Source: Asterochloris sp. CNOR1
Taxonomy: Eukaryota; Chlorophyta; Trebouxiophyceae; Trebouxiales; Trebouxiaceae
Direction: 5' to 3'
NCBI GenBank assembly: GCA_963969365.1
Contig: OZ017758.1
Location: 310,001 to 374,000, forward strand
Length of the DNA stretch: 64,000 nt
Shown: positions 12,001 to 21,479 of the stretch, one piece after another
Numbering within the stretch: the stretch's first letter is position 1
Layout of the letters: every line of letters starts with the position of its first letter
Notes under the pieces: model-generated
The model's input: the letters and a program-made list of their open reading frames with translations, nothing else
What the model was told of the DNA's origin: nothing
Database searches by the model: none
Translations under genes and position numbers: made by a program

Positions 12001-13175
12001 ATGCTCCCGCCGTCGTCCGCCAACAGCCCAAAATCAAAGAATCTGCATCTAGGCGCGCCATTAGTGAGGCAAAGGGTCCAGTGACAGACTGCAGCACACA
12101 AGCAGCGCTGAATCTCACGCATTAACGTTAGGCTTGAACCAGGTCATATAGAGCGCACTGATGGTCATACAGGACGTCGTCGTTCTGTAGACAGGCCATG
12201 CAGCAGCGTGAGAACAAGGTCTGACGTTTGAGGCACTTGAGGCAATGAAGACCAGCAAGCAATGCGAACTCGGCATGACAATCACTACAAGCACAATGCG
12301 CAGCACAGCAGGGCGCATGATGGGGGTACAGTCTGCTCATGGGATAGCTGCGACATGGTGGGTATTCATGCCAATCAGGACCAGCGCTGAGCACTCACTG
12401 GGCGACGCTCGACGGGTTTAGCCAAGGACTGACACAACAGGAGCTGCCGTAAATAGAGCAGCTCCCACTGAAATAGACCCTTCAGCGACAATACATGTAA
12501 GAGCAAGTCCGCAGCTCAACCAGCAGCCATTGCTTGTTGCTTCTACAGGCGCACCCTGGTGTGGAGCCTGCCAAGTCTGGAGTAAAGCCTGTAAAACTTG
12601 GTGTCAAAGATGGGAATAGTGTCGTGTTGTAGCTGCAGTCAATAGAGAGTTGGGTCAGAGACTGGGTCCGGGGGCCTACATGTCCCAGACTAGACAGGCT
12701 CAGGTGACCTGCATGGCAGCGACCTGTGCCACGCCTGTGCTGTGGCATCATCCCATGCCCTTACTTCTGGAAGGGTAGGGGAGAGCAAGCTCCATAGGTT
12801 CCCGATGCCGGGTTCTGTTGTGCGCTACTTCCTGTTGGCCATGTAGCATTTCCACAGGAGACTGTGGGGTTGTCGTTGGTGTAATACCACATGAACCAGC
12901 CTGCAATGATGGCCAAGTTGAACTCACAGCGTGTGTGAACCATTGTGTGTCTGCGCCCTGCTGTGTATGTATGCATGTACTGCGGGGCTCAGCAGGCATG
13001 CAGACTGATGTGCACCATTCTGGTCCATCCGCGGGGTCCAGGCGTATGTGGGGGTTGCACAGTTTGGGCAGGCGTACACCACGGAAGGCGCTGTGCCAGT
13101 GGAGCAGGTAGTAGCATAGCTGCCGCTCGCCAGCCACCAGACAGCCACTGCGAGGCGCCACGCACCTCTCTGCAT
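1..13175 (-). CDS. Giant secreted PA14 / polyproline-stalk / Ig-repeat cell-surface protein (partial, runs off left edge)
   Basis: Probable extracellular matrix or wall glycoprotein. The start ATG at 13175 opens a hydrophobic signal peptide (MQRGAWRLAVAVWWLASG) followed by Cys-rich sequence. A PA14-like domain is split over exons at about 12.0-11.4 kb: a DDGGSMWIDGELAIDNG core, then NHAYQARN, then LEYYQYNGAAVM. From about 10.97 kb to 5.3 kb come many 39-51 nt proline exons (S-PPPP-S-PPP type). One 525-nt exon (4416-4940) then encodes repeats of TTTTAEP and similar Thr/Pro/Ala sequence. Ig-fold modules follow, with DTTPPVITLLG, GATAKDNAD, VGTYNVTYTAADSSGN and GATAADNVDGNITS, the signature of DUF5011/HYR-like domains; they continue at 2.6-2.3 kb and 1.9-0.3 kb with added Cys pairs. 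Exons checked by phase: 4119-4263, 3830-3925, 3378-3687 and one starting at 2977. That it is one gene is inferred from strand, continuous phase and the lack of any other promoter-sized gap. The C-terminus is not in the window. Confidence 0.68.
520..835. repeat. Degenerate ~78-bp tandem array in an intron of the surface protein
   Basis: Four imperfect copies of a unit containing agctgcatgcagcagc followed by cattggctg and a run of gctgcc, starting near 551, 628, 707 and 778. The array lies just upstream, in the minus-strand sense, of the 3' splice site of the exon that reads YQFHLQGIGSCG. It therefore looks like repeated copies of the polypyrimidine/acceptor region. Confidence 0.6.
1195..1350. 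repeat. Degenerate tandem repeats in surface-protein intron
   Basis: About three imperfect copies of a 60-70 bp unit containing gcctctggcacca and an aaggtg(a) element, at about 1210, 1270 and 1325. They lie between exons of the Ig-module region. No coding sense is evident. Confidence 0.45.
3130..3380 (-). repeat. Array of duplicated donor splice sites in an intron
   Basis: The exon ending at 3378 is followed on the minus strand by GTGAGCGGGGCC. The next 250 bp repeat this junction about four times: ttGGTGAGtGGGG, a tract matching catgttctgctgtgcctgctt, then ttGGTGAG again. Each copy keeps a near-consensus 5' splice site. The pattern is serial tandem duplication of the exon/intron boundary. 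Confidence 0.7.
4416..4940 (-). CDS. Mucin-like Thr/Pro/Ala linker exon of the surface protein
   Basis: Single exon of 525 nt with phase-2 boundaries on both sides, read as SPPPPPVTAPPTST and then repeated TTTTAEP, TTTAPA and STSAPST blocks. There is a short acidic patch (APEPAPEEEVATT) in the middle. Such Ser/Thr/Pro composition is typical of heavily O-glycosylated rods. Its 5' end still encodes the S-PPPPP start shared with the stalk micro-exons, so it probably arose from one of them. The Val/Gly-rich reading on the opposite strand is a shadow. Confidence 0.7.
5600..8960 (-). repeat. Eight ~430-bp modules, each carrying two polyproline micro-exons
   Basis: The motif reading ctgggcggtggtggg on the plus strand recurs at about 5850, 6302, 6730, 7162, 7585, 8018, 8454 and 8878, a period of 422-452 bp. 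Between these, a second proline exon (plus strand ccttggaggtggtggactgg) recurs at about 5643, 6073, 6522, 6952, 7380, 7807, 8236 and 8667. On the minus strand the first is a 42-nt exon (SPPPPSPPPSPPPP) between a tctgcag acceptor and a gtagcc donor. The second is about 42-51 nt (SPPEPPSPEPTPSPPPP in some copies) with a gtgatt donor. Both have phase-2/phase-2 ends, so any copy number keeps the frame. Confidence 0.75.
9000..10970 (-). repeat. Second array of ~460-bp modules with a polyproline micro-exon
   Basis: Units with the plus-strand marker accttgggggaggtggtgg start at about 9530, 9999, 10457 and 10911. A diverged copy lies near 9150 and an outlier near 5345. Minus-strand reading gives a 39-nt exon, S-PPPS followed by a run of prolines, again with phase-2 ends and a gtgtgt donor. 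The modules share long intron sequence, for example a cgtcagaggctgctgctgtg element at about 9665, 10132 and 10590. This indicates amplification of exon plus intron together. Confidence 0.72.
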
Positions 13176-13555
13176 TGCAACTCTGCCAGCTTGAGATGGC
13201 CTTGACTCGTCCTAGCAACATCAAGTCAGTAGGCAGCCTCACCAGCATCCGGTTTTGCTGTCCATACATGGCCTACAAGCCTGGTGTCCGTCATATGTCA
13301 ATCTTGCTTTGCGTGATGTTGTTCCTCATGCCAATGGACTGCTGAACAGCTTCCGAAAGTTCGTCATTGCAGCGATTGGGTCGAGTTGAGACTTGTGAGC
13401 GGATCTTGTGCTGCAGAAGCAAGAAGGCCAGCAGAGTGAGCACATGGGGTTTATTAATTTGTCAGGCTGCATGAGGCATGAGGCATGAGGCATGAGGCAC
13501 GGCTGCAGCTGCAGCGTATGAAGGCTCAGTATATCATGGCATTATTTGGGCTTGA
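13176..13555. other. Region between surface-protein start and FkbM-like gene
   Basis: This stretch lies upstream of the surface-protein start (minus strand), so it should hold its promoter and 5' UTR. It also holds the 3' end of the minus-strand FkbM-like gene. A 7-bp microsatellite (gcatgag, four units) sits at about 13468-13500. I see no other coding signal. Confidence 0.5.
13468..13500. repeat. (gcatgag)n microsatellite
   Basis: Four consecutive units of the heptamer are visible directly, the last with one substitution. Confidence 0.85.
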
Positions 13556-13598
13556 CTTGGAGCTGCAGCCTTCATCTTCCGTCTGCCATTGCAGAGCA

Positions 13599-15130
13599 TT
13601 ACGGCCATGATTGACTCCTGCTCCCGGTGATGTGCGTGCTGCAGGTCTGAAGTCGAGTTGAAGTCTGACAGATGCCCAACCCATTGAACATTCCAGAGGT
13701 GCTCTTGCCCTCCTGTTCTGCTGCTGCTTTTGCCACAAGGTGGCCTGTGGTATCAGAGCTGCCAGGCTCTGCGTCTGCCACGAGTTCCATAGGGACGTCC
13801 CCTGCGCCATGAATCACAGCTTGCCCTGAGCTGTCTAGGACTCCAGCACCAGGTGGAGCATCTTCCAGCAGGTCCTCCAAAGAGTCATAGATGCCACTGT
13901 CCACACCTGCCACTGGCACATGGTGATGCCTTTGGAACCTGCAGCGCTCTGGTTCAGTCCTGCAGACTGCAGTTGCAGCAGAATGTGTGAGGCTCCTGTG
14001 CCCCACCAGCTGTTTTCTAATTGTGGGCGCTCGACAGCTCCATCATGATTGCAGCCTGCGTTCTGGAGCAGCGACACCACAGCCCTGTCCTTCTCGTGAT
14101 TGGTGTCCACCACTGTGACATCAAATGTGACCAGGTCCAGATCAAGCGCCTCCAAGGCTTCCAGCTCGGCTCCCTCCTGCAGGAGGCTGTGACAGTCAGG
14201 GAGCCAGGCAGGATGTGCTTGTGCAAGCTGCTTGTGCAGATTGAGAGGCGGTGGCTGGCTGTGGTCAACACGCCCAGGGTGAACAGTCAAAGAGCCTCAG
14301 GCTGAGCTTGTGAAGTACTGCTGTCAATGGCAGGCAGGGGATGACACCCATCAGAGATGTTGCGTGCCATGTGCTCCTGCGGGGAGATGCTTTCCTGATG
14401 TGCTGCTGTCATCTGGAAGGCACTTGTGAGAATGTGACTACCAGCATGTTGTCTTACAAGGTGCTGCCATTTGAAAGGCATTTGTGAATGTGCAGCCATC
14501 AGCAGGTCTCCCTGAAAGTGGAGCTGTGCGTTCCTGCCTGTTGAAGGCAGGGATCAAGCAGTTGGCACTCCTGTCACTCACCAAGGCATGCCACCCTCTG
14601 ATCCCAGGCCTCTTGACACTGGCTTGTCCAGAACAATGCCGATGCCAGAGCGCAGCACACCTCAGCACCCCCTGTGCAGAGGCGTTATATTCAATCTTAG
14701 CACAACATGCAGCGCGCAGCTGCTCAGAATGTTCAATGCAAAGAGTCGTCACAAGTAGCACTGCTCCATACTTGAAGTGAGGCACCATGAACTCCCAGAT
14801 GCCACCCACAGCCGGCACCTCGCCAGGTGTCCAGTGAACATCCCCACTTTGCTTGCACACAGCTGTGTGCACACCTATGCTTGACCAGGCTGTGAAAGAG
14901 GTCAGGGTCAGCCTCAGTTAGGATGCCCCTCCAACCCTACTTGAGCAGCGGGCCAATGGTTTCCGACAGCAATATGCTGTTCTGCACAGCACACACAGTG
15001 AGCCTGGGTGCGGCGAGACTGCCCTGCTGCCTCAGTCACATGAAGGCCATACCCTTGCACCAATCTCCAGGCGAGGGCCAGACATCTCGGTGCGCCTCAA
15101 GTAGCTGCCGAGGCGGATGTGCTTACCAGC
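13599..15130 (-). pseudogene. FkbM-family methyltransferase, disrupted copy
   Basis: Minus-strand exons resemble the SAM-dependent FkbM family. Exon 15053-15130 ends LEIGAR (motif I). Exon 14772-14981 reads NSILLSETIGPLLK, stop, GWRGILTEADPDLFHSL, the usual GWRG-I/L-EP segment. It then shifts by one nucleotide at about 14873 into VHTAVCKQSGDVHW and GGIWEFM. The exon from 14176 down to about 13986 reads EGAELEALEALD and later ENSWW, the typical FkbM C-terminal part. Two lesions are visible: an in-frame TAG at 14937-14939, where the family has an aromatic residue, and the +1 shift. An acidic tail (YDSLEDLLEDAPPG) follows at 13.9 kb in another frame and is probably a separate exon. Sequencing error could explain both lesions, but two in one exon favour decay. 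Confidence 0.6.
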
Positions 15131-15310
15131 CTGCAGCGCGCTATCTGCGGTGTTGCTGTGCCAGGGGGTCTCTAAGCCATGTTTAGCAATATAGATGCCA
15201 GACCATGTTGCAGCAAGGGCAGGCTGGCACCAAGGTGTGCAGCATATTAGTTTGCCAGCCTGGCGCAGTGTCAGCCTGCACCTGGTACTGATGCTGAATT
15301 GCAGCCACAC

Positions 15311-15698
15311 TCCCTGAGTATTGCTGTGCTGACGAATCTGTGCTTTCCTCGCAGTAAGGCCTGTTTCAGTGGCTGCTCAGCTGTGAGAGTACATGGACCT
15401 TGCTAAGGCTGGTGAAGCAGCTTAGATGTATTGGAAGTTAGCTGCAGGTCTGCTCCGGCCTTAATCGCATGTGTGCCTGGTATCTGGGCTTGATTAGAAG
15501 TCAGTGCCTCAGGCTGCACATCCTGACGGCTCCTTGGCCAGGTCGGGACAACATGCTGGCCGGGAGCCTGCTCTTATTCTCGAGCCCACTGCACTCACTG
15601 CATGCAGTGTGACACAGTTGCGATGAGGTCTTGATCTATTGAATTGAATGCACATGATCGCCGCTCCTTGAATGCACATGAACGCCGCTCCTTGCTGA
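15311..15698. promoter_or_regulatory. Divergent promoter region between FkbM-like gene and COX23
   Basis: Non-coding stretch between a minus-strand and a plus-strand gene. Its last 50 bp hold two perfect-to-near-perfect 24-bp repeats (15646-15669 and 15670-15693, gaatgcacatg..cgccgctcctt) ending just before the COX23 ATG. They probably lie in the 5' UTR or core promoter. No TATA box is obvious. Confidence 0.5.
15646..15693 (+). repeat. 24-bp direct repeat upstream of COX23
   Basis: Two adjacent 24-bp units differ at a single position (gatcgcc / gaacgcc). The second unit is followed by gctgaATG, so the repeat ends about 5 nt before the start codon. Confidence 0.8.
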
Positions 15699-16108
15699 AT
15701 GGGCAAGCAGGATCCTAGTACAGGATCCACAAGTCAGAAGGTGCTGGACGCCCCGTGCTCAGAGCTATATCAGGCCTCCCTGAAATGTGAGCTCTGCTGA
15801 TCTAACAGGTCTGATGTGCACTCATGCATATGCCCAGGCCTATCTCATCTGAGGCCTCAGATGACATGTTTGCCATTGTTATTCACAGGCCTGGACAAGA
15901 ACAACTACACCCGTGAGGCTTGTGTGGAGCACTACAAAGCCTACAAGAACTGCAAGCAGCAGGAGGTACACAGCCGCATCTGGCCCCATTCCACCGGCCC
16001 CACACACTGCAGGCCATGCTGCATCTTGTGGCTGGATGTCTGCAGATTGAGACGCGCAAGGAGCGCAGGCTCGAGGCACAGAAGGGCAGGAAAGGCTGGT
16101 TCTCCTGA
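15699..16108 (+). CDS. COX23: COX23/CHCHD7-type twin Cx9C mitochondrial protein
   Basis: Small intermembrane-space protein of the twin-Cx9C (CHCH) class needed for cytochrome oxidase assembly in other eukaryotes. Three exons: 15699-15786, 15889-15965 and 16046-16108 (TGA), with GT-AG introns and consistent phases (1, 0), giving 75 residues. The first Cx9C is C-SELYQASLK-C at residues 20-30. The second is C-VEHYKAYKN-C, preceded by LDKNNYTREA, which closely matches the conserved DxNNYxRxxC stretch of CHCHD7/COX23. The basic tail ends GRKGWFS. It is oxidised and imported through the MIA40 route in known homologues. The stop lies only 32 nt before the next ATG (mtIF3), so the two may share a transcript. 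Confidence 0.88.
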
Positions 16109-16140
16109 GCAGTGTGGCTAGGCAAGGGCAACACTGCGAC

Positions 16141-19100
16141 ATGCTGTCACGCACACAGCAGCGCGTGCTGCAGCGGCTGACGCTTTGCCTGGAGCAGGCA
16201 CAGTGGCCTGGTAGGCTGCCCTCTTGCTTACACACAGGCTGCACTGCTGCGGCCGGCTCAGGTCAGCAGCGGGAGCTCTCAGGGCCCACCCTGGCACAGG
16301 CATGCTGCCCACTGTCTGCACAGCAGAGTGTGCCACAGCATCCCTGGGCTGACTGCTTGCAGCAGCAAGCCTCAGTACAGCAGCAGCTCCCAGGCCTGCT
16401 GCAGCAGGCGACAGAGACGCCTCTGCCGTTCTCACAGCTTCCCAGTCGACCAGTCCACGCATGGCAGAGCTCCCCATCAACTGCCCCACGCTGCCGCACA
16501 GCCGCCAGCTGGCCGGCTCAAGCCTCTGCCTGGTGGCGGCCAGCTTGCCAGCACCTCCGAATCCCAGCCAGTACAGCGGCACACCCGCCGCCTCTGCCCG
16601 GCTGCATGCGGGGCCTGGCCACCGCCACCGCCAGCAGCCAGCAGGCTGCCGCAGCGCCTGCCCCAGGGCGGCCTGACCATGCCGAGCAGGAGGGGTTGTA
16701 TGGTACCCCGGGGCCGCCACCCTTTGCCAGCCAGCCGGCTGGCAAGACCCAGCGCCCGGCCGCCGCCGGGCGCAACCCTGCCTGGCAGCGCAGCAAGCAG
16801 TTCCAGCAGCAGCGCAGCAGGGAGCCCTCCGCGGCACCCCCCAAGCGGAATGCTGAAATCCGTGGGGCCCGTGGCTCGGGAGAGGTCCGCCTGGTGCTGG
16901 ACGACAGCTCCCATGAGGTGCTGACTGTGAAGGCAGCCCTGCAGCGCGCCAAGGCGAGCGGCATGGACCTGGTGAGCATCAGGGGCTGGATTGAAGCTGC
17001 ATGGGCAATTGTGGAGGTCTTTGGATGAGCTTGCTTGTCTGGTGTCACAGCGGCGTTGCCAGCAGCTTTGCACTGTGCCCAGGATAACCACTATGACCTG
17101 GATTGCAAAGCTGACTTATTTAATAGGTACAGCAATGGTTGTGATCCGTTCTAGGGGTATATTGGGTTGTGGGGTTGGGCTAGGATTCAGGAGCTGTGTA
17201 GGCTGCTCCAATGTCAAAAGGGGGTCAGGGGTTCTTCCTGTGCACAGAGGCCACAGTACCCTGACACTCATGCCGGCCCTGCTGGAAATCCCTTGGCCCT
17301 GTGCTGCCCATGTCAAGGCGGCTATAGCCACCCGGCATGGTGTCCTGCCCGCTAGACGTGCTAAAGGCTGTTGTGGAGCCAGCAAACTCAGTCTCACTGA
17401 AGCTGCCCCTGCTGGACTGCCATACAGCTGAGGTGGTGCCTGGAACTTCCCACTCAGACCTAGCTGCCAGACATGAAGATGTCCTGGTGGATCCACCACA
17501 CTCAGTGCCATCAAAGCTACCCTGCTGGACTGCTGTGCAAGGGGAGGAGGCACGGGGCGCCCTGCTATTCAGATGCCTGCTGAATGTTGGAGCGCTTGCA
17601 AGGGAGCCAGCACACTCGCTCCTGCTGAAGCTGCCCTGCTGGGCTCTGTGCAGGTGGAGGTGGCGCCTGGAGCCGACCCCCCGGTCTGCCGCCTGCTGGA
17701 CTTTGAGGAATTTCTGTGGAGCCAGCGCAGCAAGCAGCAGGAGGCGCGCCGGCGCCAGGTCACCCAGCAGCGGAGTGGGGAGGTCAAGCAGGTGGGCCCA
17801 CAGGTTGCTGTGCTTAGCAGACAGGGACAGGTGCACTGCATCTATTGAGCATGCCGGCATTTTGGTCTGCATATGAAGTGCAAGCAGGGCGTGCGTGCTC
17901 TGCCTGCTTAGCAGTGCAGACAAGGGCATATCGAGCTTGATTCTTGCCCAGCAGCGGTGGGGGAGGTCAAGCAGATGATCCCACATGTAATGTATTCACG
18001 GCAGGCAGGGACCGGTGCACTGCATGCCTTGGCAGGCAGGCATGCAAGTGCAGGCATTCAAATGCAGGCAGGGAGTTCGTTTTCTGCCTGCTTGATGGGG
18101 CAGGCAGGGGCATGTTGGGCTTGATAGTGTGCCCAGCAGCGCAGTGGGAGGGTGGGTCCAGGCAGGGGGGCCCACCCTGAGCTGCAGGCAGGGAGTGCAA
18201 GGGTACAAGGATCTGTGGCTCGAGCACTGCACTGTCTTGACACCATGCTAGTGAGCACCCTGCCTGCTGAGGCAGGTAGGGACACGCTGGGTGTGCGGTG
18301 GCGCTGCAGGGAGATCTAGCTGGCAGGGCACCAGGCCAGCATCAGTTTCAAAGCCTGCAAGGCACTGAATGGGCCTGCACTGTCTGCTTGCCGGGGGGTG
18401 AGCATGACCTGAATGCGCTGCCTGCACTCTGCGGCATTGTCTTGTGATTGATGAAGTAATTATGTGCACTTTTTGGTTCCCGGTACACTGGGTGCGATAC
18501 CCGTCTTCACTGGGGAGGGCGAAACCAGGGTGCGCTGCCTCTTCCCCAGGTGGGCAAGTTGCCATCCAGCCGCGCTCTCCTGGCAAGGATGCATATAGCT
18601 GCTCCAATCGCCCAATGACTTGCAGCAGGGGCTAGATCCATCCTCACCCAGGCAGTCCTGGCTGCACAGGGTCGGGCTACAAGCAGGCACTTCTGCGTCC
18701 CCTAAGTGCTGAAATGACTGCCACTCACTGTTGTGCTGTGCCTGCAGTTGACCATGCAGCAGCAGCCTGATAAGGCACCCCTTGGGGTCTGCGTCAGCAG
18801 CCGTGCTTGCTTGCTGCTGGTGCAGCGCTGCAGGTGGCCTATTCATGCTGCAGACGAGCCCCAGCAGAGCAACACTTGTTGCTGAAGCCCTTAGCAGGCA
18901 GGCCAACCCCAGCAGATCACAGCAAGTGGCTGCCTGCCCACCCTGGCTGGAACAGCCCCAGCAATCTGTACATGGTGCCCACCCTGTGCCTGCAGATCCA
19001 GTTTGGAACCGCCACGGCGGAGCATGACCTCACAGTGAAGCTGAGGAAGGCCAAGGAGCTGCTTGACAAAGGGCACAAGGTCAAGTGCAATGTGAGGTTC

Positions 19101-19274
19101 AAGCCCCCCCTGTGGCAGGGGCAGGCCCAGGCCAGAGCTGTGATGGACAGCATCTCGGAGCGTATGGCTGGGGCAGCCCTGGTGGAGCCGCCGGCTCCCA
19201 CGGAAAAGCAGGAGCGCACTTGCCTATACTTTTACCTGAATCCTGTTTCAGCTGGCAGTGCGCCTGCTGCCTGA
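16141..19274 (+). CDS. Translation initiation factor IF-3, probably mitochondrial
   Basis: Three exons: 16141-16971, 17654-17791 and 18996-19274, both introns phase 0, 415 residues. The first ATG after COX23 is at 16141 and opens an Arg-rich, acid-poor leader (MLSRTQQRVLQRL) suited to mitochondrial import. A long Gln/Pro/Ala-rich extension runs to residue ~235. The IF3 N-domain starts at RNAEIRG (236), runs through EVRLVLDDSSHEVLTV and GMDLVEVAPGADPPVCRLLDF, and ends in the basic linker helix. The IF3 C-domain has TAEHDLTVKLRKAKELL and HKVKCNVRFK. IF3 binds the small ribosomal subunit and proofreads start-codon pairing. A plastid location cannot be excluded. Both introns contain copies of the flanking exon edges. 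Confidence 0.88.
17360..17680 (+). repeat. Three 114-bp tandem units ending in exon 2 of IF-3
   Basis: The sequence ctcagt..c(a/t)gaagct.ccc.ctgctgg is found with the same register at 17386, 17500 and 17614, exactly 114 bp apart. The third copy carries the functional acceptor (gctctgtgcag) and the first exon-2 codons. The upstream copies carry decayed versions (catacag-ctgaggtgg, gtgcaag-gggagg). Confidence 0.75.
17757..18180 (+). repeat. Copies of the 3' end of IF-3 exon 2 in the following intron
   Basis: The exon end cccagcagcggagtggggagg (to 17791) recurs at about 17947 with tcaagcag retained, and again at about 18130 in a more diverged form. Spacing is about 185-190 bp. Between copies are gcaggcaggg-rich tracts. 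Confidence 0.7.
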
Positions 19275-20360
19275 CTGGATGCCTGATGTTGCATCACCTT
19301 TCAAGTGTCCTGCACCATGGAAACTTGATAATGACCCATTCATGAATGTTGTTGTGCTGGAGGTCTGTTTCTGCGGGGCACCTTTTCACCCTCAATCGCA
19401 AAGGTGACGATGGAATACAAGCCCTTGAATGGCAAACTTTATTGTACCTCAGCTCATTACAGTGGCCAATACTGAGGCACACACTTTTGTTGCATACTCG
19501 TCATTCACAGCATCTCTAGTCACGGTTGGCATCACATGCAGAAAGGCATGAATGAGACTGGTGCACTGGGTCAGCTGCCATGCACAGGGCAACCTCAACA
19601 AGACCAGGAACTCTGAGGTGAATATCGGTGGTCACAATGAGACCTGAAAAGTGGCCAGGCCATGCAAAGGTGTGTTGAGTGTACAGGATTCTGAAGAGGC
19701 AGGCTGACATAGCAGGCAGCCTCCACAGACTGGAAGTGCAAGATGAGCTGATGCAAATTTGTGGCGGGCTAGCTTGTAGCATGGTTTGGTTCAGGTGGGA
19801 TTGGGTATTGGATCGGCAATGGCCTTAGCAAGGTTCAGCGGAGGATACAGAGCTGTACTTCTGCTTGGAAGCCTGCAGGCTGCCGCAGCATACGACAGCT
19901 CGAGAGCTATGCTGTGTCAAGCTTAATGGGTGGCTCCACCATGGGGTAGGGCTCTGTCAACGTTGTTCCTTGATAGTTCCATTGCTGCCAACTTGTTGGT
20001 TTTTGAAGGGTTGCTGGTCTACTTGGACAGCTGTGCTGAAGCATTGACACCGTTGGCAGCGCTCCACTGCAGAGAGCGGGAGCAGAAGCGTCAGGAACTC
20101 TGCAGTGGCTGGCAGCATGAAGTGGGCAGCTGCAAGACCCAATGCAAGGGGCAACAATGATGCACACAGTCACCCATTCCCAAGTGCATTAGCGAGTGAT
20201 GCGCAGCACTTTTTACCCCCTTGGCTGTGTACAGCAGCAGCCTCCTCCCATGGCCTAGGAGGGAAGAATGCAAAGCTGTGTACAGCAGCAATATGGTCCG
20301 CAGGGCTGTACAAATTCTTGAAGCTGTACAATACCCTAAAGACAAAGTCACTCAGGCTGC
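19275..20360. other. Convergent intergenic region (IF-3 / GATA factor)
   Basis: About 1.1 kb between two convergent genes, more AT-rich than its surroundings. It should contain both 3' UTRs. I find no exon with a recognisable motif; the short ORFs here look like chance. Confidence 0.45.
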
Positions 20361-21476
20361 TCACCTGCTCAATGATGCCAATGAGCTCTGCTGCGTGTGA
20401 CAGCTGCACACCGGTGATGAGGTTGACCTTGAAGGAGTATCGAAGGCACGCTGCACCAAAGCCAAAACAGAAATGAGCCAAGAGGAGCTGAGGCCTGTGG
20501 CATATGGCCGAGCTTCTTGTGACCTGACATGCCTGTGCTGCAGGCCATGCAGCACTGGCCAGGCCTGGCAGCTTGTGGGTGGCAGTGCTTGTTGTGTCAA
20601 GTCCTCACCTTGGCCGGCAGAGAGGCCCTGCTGGCGTCCCTGTGGCGGCCGTGTGCATGCAGGTGCAGCCTGCAGGCATTGCACAGGCTGCCACCCTTGT
20701 TTCCAGGGGCAGGCCGCCACCTGCAGGCACGACAGGCGATGTCAAAGTTCAGGTTAGTCAGCTGCTGATTGCCCAACATGTGCATGCCTGTGGCGACCCG
20801 CGATAGCGCCAGGCCACCACCCGTGGGTGCTGTGAGGCAGTACTGCTGCATGGTCAAGCTGTGTACACGACAGCAGCAGGAGGCCGCAATGTCTGGCTGA
20901 CTGCTCAAGCGAGCAGATGACACTGTCATGCTGCAGAGCAGGCTGCCTTATCAGTGCTGCAGCCAAATCAGAGCAAAGGCCAGTGCTAGATAAGCAATGC
21001 AACAGAGGGGTCTGTGTAACGCAGTGCCCGGCCATCAAAAAAGGTGCAGAGGGGTTCCTCAAGTGCATCAAGCTTTGCTGGACCATTGCCTGTTGTAAGA
21101 GCTTGCCTGGGAGTCTCAGTAGCCCAGCAGTTGGCACAGCTCTTGGGTGTGGAGGTGTCCCTGGTGATGCTGGGCTGCTCTGAGATGCCGCCGCTGCTGC
21201 GGCTGGGGCTGGAGGTTTGCAGGCTGGGGGCCAGGTTGTCCAAGAAGGATGCCTTCTCGTCTGCTGATGACCCGCTAGGCTCCGGCACCAGCTCAGGCAG
21301 CCAGATCTCGCTGGGCAGGGCGGAGGAGGCCATGTCAAACGAGGCCAAGGGAGCTTCCATCTTGCATGACAGGCCGCTGGTGGAGCAGCGGCTGGTGGTG
21401 GTGAGGGGGACCCGGCAAAGGTCTCAAAGGGGTTGCTCAGGGCCTGCTGGGGGCTGAGGTAGGCATTGAACTCCAT
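20361..21476 (-). CDS. GATA-type zinc finger transcription factor
   Basis: Minus-strand gene. The exon ending at 21107 carries SCANCWATETPR and exon 20609-20720 carries WRPAPGNKGGSLCNACRLH. Together they make a GATA finger C-x2-C-x19-C-x2-C with the TP-x-W-R core. The last exon, 20361-20450, ends LASLSR with TGA. The intron inside the finger starts GCAAGC (GC-AG type), splitting the Arg codon before WR. Upstream of the finger is an acidic/Ser-rich segment (DMASSALPSEIWLPELVPEPSG). Two starts are possible: ATG 21476 (MEFNAYLSPQQAL), which needs a 35-nt intron at 21377-21411 to reach the finger frame, or ATG 21360 (MEAPLASFDM), which is in frame directly. GATA factors bind WGATAR sites. Confidence 0.8.
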
Positions 21477-21479
21477 CTG

